This document shows, piece by piece, positions 28,180 through 38,317 of a stretch of 64,000 nucleotides of DNA. Under the pieces are notes generated by a model. The model saw nothing but the letters and a program-made list of their open reading frames with translations. It searched no databases and had not been told where the DNA came from. The DNA is from Leptolyngbyaceae cyanobacterium (GTDB lineage Bacteria; Cyanobacteriota; Cyanobacteriia; Cyanobacteriales; Aerosakkonemataceae), in NCBI GenBank assembly GCA_036703985.1, contig DATNQN010000010.1, positions 100,799 to 164,798 of the forward strand. Reading direction: 5' to 3'. The stretch's first letter is position 1. Every line of letters starts with the position of its first letter. The translations under genes and the position numbers were made by a program.

Positions 28180-31100
28180 TCAACTTCTTCTGTGATAGAA
28201 GCGAAGGAACAATTTTTCCATTTCGATCCAAACAAACATCAACATACTAAAGCCCAGACAGATCAGTAATTGTGGCAAACTCAGTATTTCAGTACCGAAG
28301 AAAGCTCGCAGCGGTGGTACGTAAATCAGCATTAGCTGCAATAAAGTGGTTAAAATTACCGCGCCCCAAACGAAAAGGTTAGTGAAGGGATTTAACTCGA
28401 TCGTCAATCGAGTATTGGAACGAATGGCGATCGCGTGACCCATTTGAGCCAGACAAAGAGTAGTAAATACCATTGTCTTCCACTGCCCCGGGAAGAAACG
28501 GACAGCCACAGACATCATAATAATCGTCAGAATGGCAAACACGATCCCAATTCTCACCATATAAGCTCCCAATCCCCGTGAAAAAATACTTTCACGCGGG
28601 CTAAAAGGAGGACGGCGCATCACGTTCGGTTCTGCCGGTTCCACCGCCAATGCAAGAGCGGGAACGCCATCAGTTACTAAGTTCATCCAGAGAATTTGTA
28701 AAGGTGTGAGGGGAACTCCTCCCAAATTCAATATAGGAGCAGCCGCAATGGTTAATACCTCACCGATATTGCTACCGAGAATGTATTTAATAAAGCGGCG
28801 GATATTGGTGTAGACAACGCGCCCTTCTTCTGTCGCAGCCACAATGGTAGCGAAGTTATCGTCCAGCAGCACCATATCGCTAGCTTCTTTACTCACGTCG
28901 GTACCGGTAATTCCCATTGCAATACCGATGTCTGCTTGTTTGAGAGCGGGCGCGTCGTTCACGCCGTCTCCCGTCATGGCAACGAATTTACCGCGAGTTT
29001 GCAGTGCTTGAACGATGCGTAATTTGTGTTCTGGGGAAACGCGAGCGTAGATGCTTACCCGGTCTACTTCTTGTTCGAGTTCTGCCTGAGAGAGTTTTTG
29101 CAATTCTTGACCGGTCAGGACTCTAGCACCTTCTTCGGCAATACCCAGATCGTATGCGATCGCTTTGGCAGTTAACTGGTGATCGCCAGTAATCATCACC
29201 GGGCGAATACCTGCTTGCTTACATTTTGCTACTGCTTCTCGCACTTCCGGTCTGGGAGCATCCAGCATTCCCACTAATCCCAACCAGATCAATTCCGCTT
29301 CCATATTTTCATCTGGTTCTGGTGCGGGCTGAGTAGATAAAGGTTTAGCAGCAAAACCCAATACCCGCAGACCTTTGGCGGCCATTTGATTGTTTTGTTC
29401 TAAAATATACCTGCGGTCTTCTTGAGTTAATTCGATCGTGCTAGAGCCTACTTGATAAGAAGTACAACGCTCTAAAATTAACTCTGGCGACCCCTTGGTA
29501 AACATCAAAAAGGGAGCTTGGGAATACTCGCTGCCATTTCCCCGACAAATTACCGACATCCGCTTGCGTTCGGAAGAAAAAGGAATTTCCGCTACGCGGG
29601 ACATCCGAGCGCTCAATTGTTCTTTTTGCAGCTTGCCTTTCCCAGCCAGGGTTAGCAAAGCTCCTTCTGTGGGATCTCCCAAAATAGTCCAGTTTCCGCC
29701 TTCCCTTCCCGGCTTATTGTCGGCTTCGCATTGCAGAAAAGCATCGTTACACAGAGTGCAAGCCAGTAACAATTGTTGCAGTTCGGGAAATTGACTGACT
29801 GCTACCGATCGATTTTCTAATACGAATTCTCCTTTGGGAGCATAACCTTCGCCAGTCACTTGAAATGTTTGATTTCCAGTGGTAACCTGCTGTACCACCA
29901 TTTTATTTTGAGTGAGGGTGCCGGTTTTATCCGAGCAAATGGTAGTTACCGAACCCAAAGTTTCGACTGCTGGCAATTTGCGAATTAAAGCTTGTCGCTT
30001 CACCATCCGCTGCGTTCCCAATGCCAGCGTAACCGTAATCACTGCCGGCAAACCTTCTGGTACTACCGCCACTGCCATACTCAGAGAAACTTCTACTAGT
30101 TCGATAAAGGTGTTGAAGTTCCATCCACTGCGGAACAAACCGCCTACTACCACTAAAACTACTAGAACCAAAGATCCCGTCACCAAGACGTTGCCCAACT
30201 GCCCCATCCGTTGTTGTAAAGGAGTTGGTTCGCTTTCTACCCCTTGCAATAAAGCCGCGATTCGCCCCAGTTCGGTTTGCATTCCCGTGTTGGTAACAAT
30301 TACGGTGCCCCGTCCTTGCACTACTTCGGTACCTTGAAACACCAGGTTAAGGCGATCGCCCAAGGATGTTTCTTCGCTGAGTTTTAAATCAGCTTGTTTG
30401 TTGACTGCTTCTGCTTCCCCAGTTAGCGCGGCTTCCCGAATCTGTAGATTGGCAACTTCGACCAAGCGCCCGTCTGCCGCTACTTGCACTCCCGCGTCCA
30501 AGAGCATGATATCTCCCGGTACGAGTTCTTTGGCGTTCACTTCCAAGGTTCTGCCATCCCGAATTACGCGCACTTTTGGAGAAGAAAGGCGTTTGAGGGC
30601 AGCTAGTGCTTTTTCCGCACGGGTTTCTTGCAGGTAGCCCAAAATACCGTTGAGGATCACGATCGCCAAAATCGCGATCGTATCTTTAAAGGGAACTTCT
30701 CCCGCAGATAATCCTTCCTGTTGGAGTTTGACTAAATCGAGAATGCCAGAAACAAACGCTACTCCGATCAGCATCAACAACATGATATTGGTGAACTGAT
30801 CTAAGAGAATTTGCCAATTGCTACGTCCGGCGGTTTCTTCTAGTTCGTTGAGTCCGTACCTTTGCCGACGTTCTTCGACTTGCTTGGTAGTTAAACCAGT
30901 TTGCCTTTCGCTGTTGAGCGCATCTAGAGTTTTATTCACATCTAGACTGTGCCAAGCTACCCCTAAATCTTTGGCGGCAGAAGGTCTAAGCTGGTTTGCA
31001 GTAGAGGGTTTTTTGGCTGGTTTTTTTGATTTCCACCATCCAACGACCCAAAAAGTCACGCCTAAGAGCAAACAAACGAGCGGTATTGACCTAATGATGT

Positions 31101-31278
31101 TGGCGGTAGCTAAGTTCATTCTAATGCCCAGTGCATCTGGCGAAAGCTTGCTACCATCGGTGACCAGAACGCACTGTTGGGTTAATTGTTTACAAACTAT
31201 GAATTCGGAGGCATAGGCTGCGCCAATCCCTAATAAACCTAACAGTACCGCTGCTATCAGTAAACCTGACTTTTTCAC
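28180..31278 (-). CDS. P2A-type Ca2+-transporting P-type ATPase with N-terminal extension
   Basis: About 1032 residues from GTG 31278 (AGAGAGG just upstream), rather than the TTG at 31302. The phosphorylation motif [13 protein letters not shown], the hinge [32 protein letters not shown] in M4 and the SERCA-like [16 protein letters not shown] in M6 mark a Ca2+/Mn2+-type pump. Before the usual start ([13 protein letters not shown]) lies an extension of about 110 residues with two hydrophobic segments and a Cys pair ([13 protein letters not shown]), which is unusual for the family. The cargo is not certain. Confidence 0.9.
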   Translation of the reverse strand: MKKSGLLIAAVLLGLLGIGAAYASEFIVCKQLTQQCVLVTDGSKLSPDALGIRMNLATANIIRSIPLVCLLLGVTFWVVGWWKSKKPAKKPSTANQLRPSAAKDLGVAWHSLDVNKTLDALNSERQTGLTTKQVEERRQRYGLNELEETAGRSNWQILLDQFTNIMLLMLIGVAFVSGILDLVKLQQEGLSAGEVPFKDTIAILAIVILNGILGYLQETRAEKALAALKRLSSPKVRVIRDGRTLEVNAKELVPGDIMLLDAGVQVAADGRLVEVANLQIREAALTGEAEAVNKQADLKLSEETSLGDRLNLVFQGTEVVQGRGTVIVTNTGMQTELGRIAALLQGVESEPTPLQQRMGQLGNVLVTGSLVLVVLVVVGGLFRSGWNFNTFIELVEVSLSMAVAVVPEGLPAVITVTLALGTQRMVKRQALIRKLPAVETLGSVTTICSDKTGTLTQNKMVVQQVTTGNQTFQVTGEGYAPKGEFVLENRSVAVSQFPELQQLLLACTLCNDAFLQCEADNKPGREGGNWTILGDPTEGALLTLAGKGKLQKEQLSARMSRVAEIPFSSERKRMSVICRGNGSEYSQAPFLMFTKGSPELILERCTSYQVGSSTIELTQEDRRYILEQNNQMAAKGLRVLGFAAKPLSTQPAPEPDENMEAELIWLGLVGMLDAPRPEVREAVAKCKQAGIRPVMITGDHQLTAKAIAYDLGIAEEGARVLTGQELQKLSQAELEQEVDRVSIYARVSPEHKLRIVQALQTRGKFVAMTGDGVNDAPALKQADIGIAMGITGTDVSKEASDMVLLDDNFATIVAATEEGRVVYTNIRRFIKYILGSNIGEVLTIAAAPILNLGGVPLTPLQILWMNLVTDGVPALALAVEPAEPNVMRRPPFSPRESIFSRGLGAYMVRIGIVFAILTIIMMSVAVRFFPGQWKTMVFTTLCLAQMGHAIAIRSNTRLTIELNPFTNLFVWGAVILTTLLQLMLIYVPPLRAFFGTEILSLPQLLICLGFSMLMFVWIEMEKLFLRFYHRRS

Positions 31279-31661
31279 ATTTACCTCTCTAGTGGGAATC
31301 AATTAGTTAATTAGTTTCCAGAGGACATTCTCTGGGAAATACTTAAAGCGGTTTCTTCTAGTTCATTGGGACAATTAAGGCTGCCATATTTGGTGAAAAG
31401 CTACGGAAGGAAAACCTCGCGTTGCGATCGTTACTAGCAATTGCAACTATTTTCTTCATTACCAGGGTTTGCCAAAATGAACTTATTTGGGAGGTCACGG
31501 GAAAAGGGATAACGCATACAAAATTAATGATACGGCTTTCATTCGATCAAAGGAGAATAGGGGGATCGGCAGATAGGAAGATGGGAAGATGGACAGAAAA
31601 ATAAAATATATGCTTACTTTTATTTTCCCTTTCCCTTTCCCCCTGCTTCCTCCCGCATTTC
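31279..31661. other. Intergenic region with purine-rich repeats
   Basis: Contains GATGGGAAGATGG- and TTTCCCTTTCCC-type tracts (31555-31650) related to the G-rich repeats elsewhere in the window. No supported gene. The promoter of the ATPase should lie at its right part on the minus strand. Confidence 0.4.
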
Positions 31662-32564
31662 TCACTCTTCTACCAAGCCTGATATTTCCGGTGATTTAGG
31701 TACGATCGCTGGTAGGGCTTCTGGAATGAGGCGAAATTTGGCTGGCGTGTAAGTACGGATCTCTCCATCAGTGTTAATCGGCAGAGGAAAGTTTGTCATC
31801 ACCTCAAATTCTTTCCCTTCTAGAGTACGAACACCAGCCGAATCGGTCTGCTGTCCTTGCTTGATGGTGGGTAGATGCAGCAAAATTTGCCACCAGCGAT
31901 CGATCTCCAGACTATACAAATCTAGCCTTTGGTCGTTAATTTTGGCATCATCCCGCACGACCATACCGCCACCGTAGTATCTTCCGTTACCTACGGCAAT
32001 TTGCACTGTTTTTACTTCTATCGCGCGATCGCCCTGGCTGATGGTAGCCCTGAATGGTCGTGTTTGCCAAATTACTTGCATCGCCGTAGCGCCATAAGCT
32101 AGCACTCCCCAACGACGTTTTACTTCTTTAGTTAGTTGTTCGGTGATTTTTACGCTCAGTCCTAAACTGGCAACATTAAAGAAGTATTTGCCATTTACCC
32201 AGCCTAAGTCAATCCGCTTGACTCGTCCATTAGCAATAGTTTGACAAGCTTGCTTGAGATCGGTGGGAATTCCCAACGTATGAGCTAAGTCATTGGCCGT
32301 TCCCAATGGCAGAATACCAAAAGGAAGTTGTGTTTTTATTAAACCTTCAGCCGCAGCATTGACAGTCCCATCCCCACCACCAATGATGACTAAATCTACC
32401 CGATCGCGATATCGCTCGATCGAATCGGATATGTGCTGAGGTTTTTCCGTCACCTTTTGTACTAACTCAAAACCTAACGCTTCCAATTGATTGACCGCTT
32501 GGGAGAAGTTCTTTCTTCCATGCCGGGAGTTATGGTTAACTAACAACAAAGCTCGGTGACTCAT
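31662..32564 (-). CDS. Diacylglycerol kinase family lipid kinase (YegS/DagK type)
   Basis: 300 residues from Met 32564; a longer frame to 32633 is less likely. The nucleotide-binding signature is VIIGGGDGTVNAAAEGL, followed by LPLGTANDLAHTLGIP, as in DgkB/YegS. The C-terminal part has GNGRYYGGGM and INTDGE. It probably phosphorylates diacylglycerol or a related lipid head group. It is divergent from radC with 119 bases between starts. Confidence 0.88.
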   Translation of the reverse strand: MSHRALLLVNHNSRHGRKNFSQAVNQLEALGFELVQKVTEKPQHISDSIERYRDRVDLVIIGGGDGTVNAAAEGLIKTQLPFGILPLGTANDLAHTLGIPTDLKQACQTIANGRVKRIDLGWVNGKYFFNVASLGLSVKITEQLTKEVKRRWGVLAYGATAMQVIWQTRPFRATISQGDRAIEVKTVQIAVGNGRYYGGGMVVRDDAKINDQRLDLYSLEIDRWWQILLHLPTIKQGQQTDSAGVRTLEGKEFEVMTNFPLPINTDGEIRTYTPAKFRLIPEALPAIVPKSPEISGLVEE

Positions 32565-32683
32565 CAAAATACCCGATCGAACAGGCAAATTCCAGTGAGC
32601 ATCAGCATATTTTTCTCCAGCTAACTCAAACAACCCTCTGTAGCTATATATTTGATTTTCAGTACTAGCCAGCGGTGCTATCT

Positions 32684-33415
32684 ATGACCTATAGCCTGAG
32701 AATTGCAGATATCCCCAGCAGTGAACGTCCCCGCGAACGATTGATGACACATGGGCCGAAAAGCCTTGCCAATGCCGAATTGATCGCTCTTTTGTTGGGT
32801 ACGGGTCAAGGAAAAGGAAAGTTATCTGCAGTAGGTTTAGGACAATATATTTTGCAGCAATTGAGCCAACACGGACGAGATCCTCTGGCAGTCTTGCGAG
32901 ATATCAGCGTAGCGGAATTGATGAAAATACCAGGTATTGGGCCAGCTAAAGCCACTACTATCTTAGCTGCGATCGAATTAGGAAAAAGATCCTTTGCTAG
33001 CCGACCGCTCGATCGCACCCCGATCGAAAGTCCCGCCGCCGCCGCCGCCACCCTCTGCAATGACCTGATGTGGCAGTCACAGGAAAGATTCGCCGTCTTA
33101 TTGTTAGATGTGAAAAACCGATTGATGGGAACGCAAGTAATTACCATCGGCACGGCTACAGAAACCTTAGCCCATCCCCGGGAAATTTTCCGCGAAGTGA
33201 TCAGGCAGGGAGCAACGCGAGTAATTATCGCTCACAACCATCCCTCTGGCAATGTAGAACCTTCCCAAGAAGATATTAATTTGACCAAGCAGCTATTGAT
33301 CGCAGCGCAGTTTTTGAATATTCCCCTATTGGATCACCTGATCTTAGGGAATGGCGACCATTTAAGTTTGCGAGAAACCACTAGTTTGTGGGACGAATAT
33401 CCCCAAGGAGATTGA
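32684..33415 (+). CDS. radC: RadC-like JAB domain protein
   Basis: 243 residues from ATG 32684. An N-terminal helix-hairpin-helix ([24 protein letters not shown]) is followed by a JAB/MPN metalloprotease-like domain with [18 protein letters not shown], carrying the H-x-H...D metal site. The RadC label is traditional. Genetics in other bacteria does not support a direct repair role, and a link to conjugation or natural transformation is more likely. Confidence 0.92.
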   Translation: MTYSLRIADIPSSERPRERLMTHGPKSLANAELIALLLGTGQGKGKLSAVGLGQYILQQLSQHGRDPLAVLRDISVAELMKIPGIGPAKATTILAAIELGKRSFASRPLDRTPIESPAAAAATLCNDLMWQSQERFAVLLLDVKNRLMGTQVITIGTATETLAHPREIFREVIRQGATRVIIAHNHPSGNVEPSQEDINLTKQLLIAAQFLNIPLLDHLILGNGDHLSLRETTSLWDEYPQGD

Positions 33416-33456
33416 TTGGTTGTTAATCGAATATCCGTGCTATATTAAATATTCCC

Positions 33457-33528
33457 GGGCGATTAGCACAGTGGTAGCGCACATCCTTCACACGGATGGG
33501 GTCACTGGTTCAAATCCAGTATCGCCCA
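33457..33528 (+). tRNA. tRNA-Val (anticodon CAC)
   Basis: 72 bases with acceptor stem GGGCGAT/ATCGCCC, anticodon stem CATCC/GGATG with loop TTCACAC (anticodon CAC, Val), and T arm ACTGG TTCAAAT CCAGT. The CCA end is not encoded. The D stem reads GCAC/GCGC, giving an A12-C23 mismatch where most tRNAs have U12-A23. Confidence 0.93.
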
Positions 33529-34139
33529 TATATATCAATTACTTATGCAATAAGCAGTCTGTAAATTATACTGTCCTTAAGATAGCCGCAAAGGGTTAGT
33601 TAGCTTCCTACTTTTTTAGGCCAATATCTTGCTTTTTGACTATGAAATGACTATGAAATCAGAATGGGTAACAAGTCTCATCTTGTATTGCTCAAAAGCG
33701 AATTACAGATTTTTTATAGCCAAATGAAATAACCGAGCGAGATCGCCACTCCCAAGTTTTCAGATAAACAGTTATCAGTTATCAAACTGTATGATGGGGA
33801 ATTTATACTAATTTTACATTTTGACAAATTTTCAAAAAGGCTTGATAAACGGGATAACAATTGCGAAAAGTTTAGGATTTTAAATTTAGTTATTTGTTTG
33901 CCATAAACCAGGTTTCTCGATTTAATTACAATAATTGATTAATCAAAACTTGGAAGAGATATTTGCATATTGCCAAGACTCAAAAAAACTTTTATTTCAT
34001 CTACCATAATTAGTAATTTTAATACAGCATAAATTATCTCTACCTTCGAGAAGGTTAACCTTTATGTCCCACGATGGAAAACCGCTCAACATAAGATAGC
34101 TAACCTTTAATTGGAAACAATTATCGAAGTAGGTTTAAA
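33529..34139. other. AT-rich intergenic region upstream of the SLH gene
   Basis: No coding sequence. Contains CAGTTATCAGTTATCA heptamers (33770) and a hairpin CCTTCGAGAAGG (about 34042). The likely long 5' leader and promoter of the SLH protein lie here, but I cannot fix hexamers. Confidence 0.4.
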
Positions 34140-35270
34140 ATGCTAAATTTAAATCGTTTTTCATCAGCAAGTGCAACTATATTAGCTTTCGGATTAACAG
34201 CAGGTGTAGTTGCACCAATAGCGCTTAATGCTCCTGCTAGCGCCCAAACGCAAGCTCCTGCTAATACTCAGACTACCTTTAACGATCTAAACGGTTATTG
34301 GGCAGCACCATTTATTCAATCTTTAGCTGCCAGAAACATAATTACCGGATATCCTAACGGACAATACAGACCGAATCAGCCAGTACAAAGGGCTGAATTT
34401 GCCGCCATGCTTCAGAAAGCTTTCGATCGAAACCAAGTACGCCAATTAACTGGTACGGGTTTTGTTGACGTTGCTAATAATTATTGGGCAACCTCAGCTA
34501 TCCAAGAAGCATACGAAACCGGATTTATGGCAGGTTTTCCCGGTAGCCGTTTTTATCCCAATCGAGGAGTTACAAAAGCTGAAGCAATTGTAGCTTTAGC
34601 CAATGGTTTGGGATTAACTCCTAACCAAACTGCGGCAACAACTCTCAGCAATTATTATACAGATGACGATGCCATTCCTAGCTATGCAGTAGGGCCGATC
34701 GCAGCCGCCACCGAAGCAAATATCGTCGTCAACTATCCCAACGTAAATACTCTCGCTCCCAGTCGAGTATTAACTCGTGGGGAAGCTGCTGCTTTAATTC
34801 ACCAAGCTTTAGTCAATCAAGGGGTTTTACAGCCAATTGCTAACGCTCAGGCAGCTAATTATATTGTTGGTAATACCACCAACGCAACCGGAAATCAGGT
34901 TCCCGGTAATACGCTACAAAATACAGCGCCGGATGCCACAAACCAAAACATCACGCCCAATAACACCAATCAAAACATCACGCCCAATAACACCAATCAA
35001 AACTTAACACCCAATAACACAAACCAAAACTTAACACCCAATAACACCAATCAAAACTTAACACCCAATAATCCCAATCAAACTATTGCGCCTAACAACG
35101 CAAATCCCAATTTGACACCTAATAGTCCCAATCAAACCATTACTCCTAATAATCCCAACAATCCTAACGAAAACATCGGTCCCAATAACCCTAACAATCC
35201 CAATCAAAACATCGCGCCTAATAACACTAACCAAAACATCAACCAGCCTGGTTCTCCCAATGCACAATAG
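34140..35270 (+). CDS. SLH-domain secreted protein with Asn-rich repeat tail
   Basis: 376 residues. A signal peptide (about 1-36, ending ASA-QTQ) precedes three SLH repeats (about 47-90, 108-152, 168-222). Each has the F-x-D...WA...I..L...I-x-G(Y/F)P pattern and RAE or KAE in the last helix. SLH domains bind cell-wall polymer at the periplasmic face. From about residue 260 the chain is an Asn/Thr/Pro repeat with no sign of a porin barrel, so it is not a typical SLH-OprB porin. A signal peptide start at 34140 is the first Met. Confidence 0.85.
   Translation: MLNLNRFSSASATILAFGLTAGVVAPIALNAPASAQTQAPANTQTTFNDLNGYWAAPFIQSLAARNIITGYPNGQYRPNQPVQRAEFAAMLQKAFDRNQVRQLTGTGFVDVANNYWATSAIQEAYETGFMAGFPGSRFYPNRGVTKAEAIVALANGLGLTPNQTAATTLSNYYTDDDAIPSYAVGPIAAATEANIVVNYPNVNTLAPSRVLTRGEAAALIHQALVNQGVLQPIANAQAANYIVGNTTNATGNQVPGNTLQNTAPDATNQNITPNNTNQNITPNNTNQNLTPNNTNQNLTPNNTNQNLTPNNPNQTIAPNNANPNLTPNSPNQTITPNNPNNPNENIGPNNPNNPNQNIAPNNTNQNINQPGSPNAQ
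34925..35262 (+). repeat. Coding tandem repeat, nine-residue unit NTNQN(I/L)TPN
   Basis: About ten 27-base units (AACACCAATCAAAACATC...) with drifted copies toward the 3' end. It encodes a disordered Asn-rich tail and is likely to vary in copy number through slippage. Confidence 0.8.
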
Positions 35271-35303
35271 GAGTGAGGCAATCTAACGCTGAAAAATGTT
35301 TTT

Positions 35304-35333
35304 CCCAGTACAAAATGTACTGGGTATTTTTTT
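35304..35333 (+). terminator. Strong intrinsic terminator of the SLH gene
   Basis: CCCAGTACA (35304-35312) pairs with TGTACTGGG (35316-35324) around AAA, followed closely by seven T (35327-35333). Confidence 0.9.
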
Positions 35334-35527
35334 AGGTATCGCAGGTCAGTTCAGATCCTCAAGTTGCTAAAGAAGTCGGAGATCTCTGCTACATTGCTAT
35401 TTCACCAGCATTCTTTGACTGAAAAACGAGTAAAGAACCCATAGAGCCTTAAAATCTATGCTGTATCTCTATGAAGGGTGCTGAAGTTTTTTATGGCGCA
35501 AAATGTTGTTTCACCAAAGGTATTTTC

Positions 35528-36424
35528 ATGGTTTTTGGTATTCCTCTCTTGCCCTTAGCTTTTCAGTTTACTTCGCCGGGGCCGATTATCCTTGAGTTGG
35601 GGCCAGTTGCGATCCGCTGGTACGGTTTGTTAATTGCTTCTGCGGTACTGATTGGAGTTACCCTTTCCGGCTATTTAGCCAAACGGCGGGGGATCGATCC
35701 CGATTTGCCGGGAGAATTGGCGATTTGGCTGGTGGTGGCGGCAATTCCTTGCGCCCGACTTTACTACGTTTTGTTTCAGTGGGAGGAGTATGCCCAGAAC
35801 CCAGCTGATATCATAGCCATTTGGAAAGGTGGCATTGCGATTCATGGCGCGATCCTGGGCGGTGTTGTGGCAGCGTTGATTTTTGCCAGAGTTCAAAAAG
35901 TGGCTTTCTGGCAATTGGCAGATTTAGTTGCTCCTTCCCTCATTCTCGGTCAAGCGATCGGGCGTTGGGGAAATTTCTTCAATTCCGAAGCATACGGCGC
36001 TCCTACCGATTTGCCTTGGAAACTCTACATTCCGCCTCAAAACCGCCTTTCCGGATATGAAAATGTTGCTTATTTCCATCCCACTTTCCTGTACGAGTCT
36101 CTCTGGGATTTAATGATTTTCGGGATACTACTCGCTCTCTTCTTTCGTTCTCTGAAAGGAAAACCACATTTAAAAGTAGGTACTCTGGCGCTGGTGTATC
36201 TTTTTGGTTACAGCAGCGGTCGATTTTGGATTGAAGGATTGAGAACTGATAGCTTGATGCTAGGCCCACTGCGAATCGCACAAGTGGTCAGTATCGGGGG
36301 TATTATCCTGGGATTAACAGGTTTAGCTTGGCTTTATCTATTGAGACGAAATCTCCCCGATGTAGTCCGAGCTAATCATGAGTGGGATGCTAGTGGAGAA
36401 TCTTCTGATTCTTCATCTAAGTAG
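35528..36424 (+). CDS. lgt: Prolipoprotein diacylglyceryl transferase
   Basis: 298 residues from ATG 35528; the frame extends to 35471 but the homologous start is [14 protein letters not shown]. There are seven membrane helices. The active-site loop has IHGAILGG, the Lgt signature [17 protein letters not shown] is intact, and [12 protein letters not shown] follows. It transfers diacylglycerol from phosphatidylglycerol to the lipobox Cys of lipoproteins such as the ones at 10738 and 22388. The [13 protein letters not shown] end is typical. Confidence 0.96.
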   Translation: MVFGIPLLPLAFQFTSPGPIILELGPVAIRWYGLLIASAVLIGVTLSGYLAKRRGIDPDLPGELAIWLVVAAIPCARLYYVLFQWEEYAQNPADIIAIWKGGIAIHGAILGGVVAALIFARVQKVAFWQLADLVAPSLILGQAIGRWGNFFNSEAYGAPTDLPWKLYIPPQNRLSGYENVAYFHPTFLYESLWDLMIFGILLALFFRSLKGKPHLKVGTLALVYLFGYSSGRFWIEGLRTDSLMLGPLRIAQVVSIGGIILGLTGLAWLYLLRRNLPDVVRANHEWDASGESSDSSSK

Positions 36425-36446
36425 TTCCATTTGCAAGTGTTTACAC

Positions 36447-37214
36447 ATGACTTATTGCCTTGGCATTATTACTCGCTTTGGATTGGTTATGGCTGCTGAT
36501 TCTCGTACTAATGCGGGAGTCGATTATATCTCTACCTACCAAAAGTTGTTTGATTTTTCCGCGCCCGGGGAACGAGCTATCCTGATGTGTACTTCGGGAA
36601 ATCTATCGATGACTCAAGGAGTTCTTACGTTAATTCAAAAGGATTTGAAGGCGCGAGAAGACGTAAACCTGCATACTTTACCAACTTTGTATGAAGTTGC
36701 TCGTTATATCGGTGGGAAAATACGGGAAGTGCAAGACATTGACCGTTCTTGGCTGCATAAAGATAATATTGATTTCAAATGCAGCATTCTTTTAGGTGGC
36801 CAAATTAAAGGGGAAGAACCGGGACTTTATTTGATTTACAGTCAGGGTAACTTTATCCAAGCTACTCCGGAGACGCCTTTTTTACAAATTGGCGAAACTA
36901 AGTACGGTAAGCCAATTCTCGATCGTACTCTCAATTTCGATACTCCTTTAGAAGCTTGCGCTAAATGCGCGATTCTTTCGATCGATTCCACTATGAAGTC
37001 GAATATTTCTGTTGGCCCACCAATTACGATGGTGATGTATCAAACCGATAGTCTAACGATTCGCCATAAGCTGAAATTGCGTTTGGGAGACCCTTATTTA
37101 GCTAAAATTCGTAAGTGGTGGGAAGACTCGGTAAAAAAGGCTTTCGAGCAAATGCCCGATATTGAATGGGAATACAATCCAGAACCATTTCAAGAAGATG
37201 TCGTAATTGATTGA
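36447..37214 (+). CDS. Anbu proteasome-related peptidase
   Basis: 255 residues from ATG 36447. The protein begins MTYCLGIITRFGLVMAADSRTNAG. After removal of the Met, T2 would be the N-terminal nucleophile of a proteasome-type Ntn hydrolase, with the GLVMAADSRTN strand matching Anbu (peptidase family T1). Anbu forms open helical rings in bacteria. Its usual partners are present on the opposite strand just downstream: a transglutaminase, an alpha-E protein and an ATP-grasp protein. Here the peptidase is transcribed convergently, not in the usual operon. Confidence 0.92.
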   Translation: MTYCLGIITRFGLVMAADSRTNAGVDYISTYQKLFDFSAPGERAILMCTSGNLSMTQGVLTLIQKDLKAREDVNLHTLPTLYEVARYIGGKIREVQDIDRSWLHKDNIDFKCSILLGGQIKGEEPGLYLIYSQGNFIQATPETPFLQIGETKYGKPILDRTLNFDTPLEACAKCAILSIDSTMKSNISVGPPITMVMYQTDSLTIRHKLKLRLGDPYLAKIRKWWEDSVKKAFEQMPDIEWEYNPEPFQEDVVID

Positions 37215-37249
37215 ATTGGTGGTTGGTCATTTGTCATTTGTCATTGGTC

Positions 37250-37341
37250 ATATCATGTTCGGTTAATAAAATTAGTTTGTAGTGAGAACTTTACTCCTCA
37301 GTCCTCACTACAAACTATGGTAATAGAAAGGCACATGATAT
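37250..37341. repeat. Nested palindromic MITE-like element between Anbu and the transglutaminase
   Basis: The outer arms ATATCATGT (37250-37258) and ACATGATAT (37333-37341) enclose a 13-bp perfect stem AGTTTGTAGTGAG (37274-37286) / CTCACTACAAACT (37305-37317). Flanks on both sides carry CATTGGTC-type heptamers. It sits in the convergent gap, where it could form a bidirectional terminator structure. Confidence 0.7.
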
Positions 37342-37375
37342 CATTGGTCACTGGTGAACAAGAAATAACAAATGA

Positions 37376-38239
37376 CTAATGACTAATGACCAATGACTCA
37401 ATAGATAGGTGAAATTCCATTGATAGTTGCTTTCCAGGTGCGCGAAAATTACCGGAAATGGGGGCAGTATATTTGGGTATAGCACTACTAACTAAAGCAA
37501 TATGACGATCGGCTACTGCTAACCCATGAGTAGGATCGTAACCTCGCCAACCCGCTCCTGGTAAGTATACTTCCGCCCAAGCATGGAGTTCTCGTTCTTT
37601 TTTGTCGGGGTCGCCTTCCTGGTAACCGCTGACAAATCTAGCGGCTAATCCAACGGCGCGACAAGCTTCCATAAATAGCACTGTCAAGTCACGACAAGAA
37701 CCAGATTTATGCTTCCATGTATAGCCGGCTGGAAAAGGGTCTCCATTTTCTCGGATAATATGCGGGCAATTTTTGTAAATTTGTTGATTGAGTTCGCTTA
37801 GAAAACTAGTAGTTTGATGATGAACTTTATGGCAAATATCTTGAGTTAATTCAACTACTAAGGGGTCTAATTTGGGCGGATATGGAGATTGTAAATATGG
37901 CTGAAGTTGGGATAATAAAGAGGTTGGGTAATCGATGGGAAGGTTTAATGCCCAAGGTTCTAAAAGGTAATCAAAAGGGTTGGTTCGATAGGTTTCTACT
38001 TCTGAGGTTACTTCGATTTTCAGTTGGTCTGCGTTTCCTTCAAACCAAATTTTAATTAAGGAATTGCCATCTAAGTCAATTAGGTCAGAAATACCGAGCG
38101 GTTCGGGATCGATTTTGAGGGAAAAAGAGTGGAGTTTTTGAGAGCCATCACAACGCGATCGCAATCTGATGATGTGCGGTGATAGTGCAACTCTTCGATC
38201 GTAGGTGTAAGTTGTGTTGTGTACTATTTGATAGCGCAT
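37376..38239 (-). CDS. Anbu-associated transglutaminase-like protein
   Basis: 287 residues. N-terminal MRYQIVHNTTYTYDRRVALSPHIIRLRSR is the bacterial transglutaminase N-terminal region. The catalytic triad is visible: Cys in HKSGSCRDLTVLF, His in ELHAWAEVYLPGAGWRGYDPTHG and Asp in the YDPTHG motif. This fold is a cysteine protease or amidase in bacteria. With alpha-E and ATP-grasp it forms the conserved Anbu neighbourhood, proposed to make and cleave a peptide-like modification. Its start is next to a heptamer repeat. Confidence 0.9.
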   Translation of the reverse strand: MRYQIVHNTTYTYDRRVALSPHIIRLRSRCDGSQKLHSFSLKIDPEPLGISDLIDLDGNSLIKIWFEGNADQLKIEVTSEVETYRTNPFDYLLEPWALNLPIDYPTSLLSQLQPYLQSPYPPKLDPLVVELTQDICHKVHHQTTSFLSELNQQIYKNCPHIIRENGDPFPAGYTWKHKSGSCRDLTVLFMEACRAVGLAARFVSGYQEGDPDKKERELHAWAEVYLPGAGWRGYDPTHGLAVADRHIALVSSAIPKYTAPISGNFRAPGKQLSMEFHLSIESLVISH

Positions 38240-38241
38240 CC

Positions 38242-38282
38242 TGATTTTAGATTTTAGATTTTAGATTTTAGATTTTAGATTG
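38242..38282. repeat. ATTTTAG heptamer tandem repeat
   Basis: Five to six copies of GATTTTA lie in the gap between the transglutaminase start and the alpha-E stop. It is the complement family of the repeat before proC (19775-19820). Confidence 0.8.
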
Positions 38283-38317
38283 CAAATAATACCTGTCTAT
38301 TCGCAATCTAAAATTAA

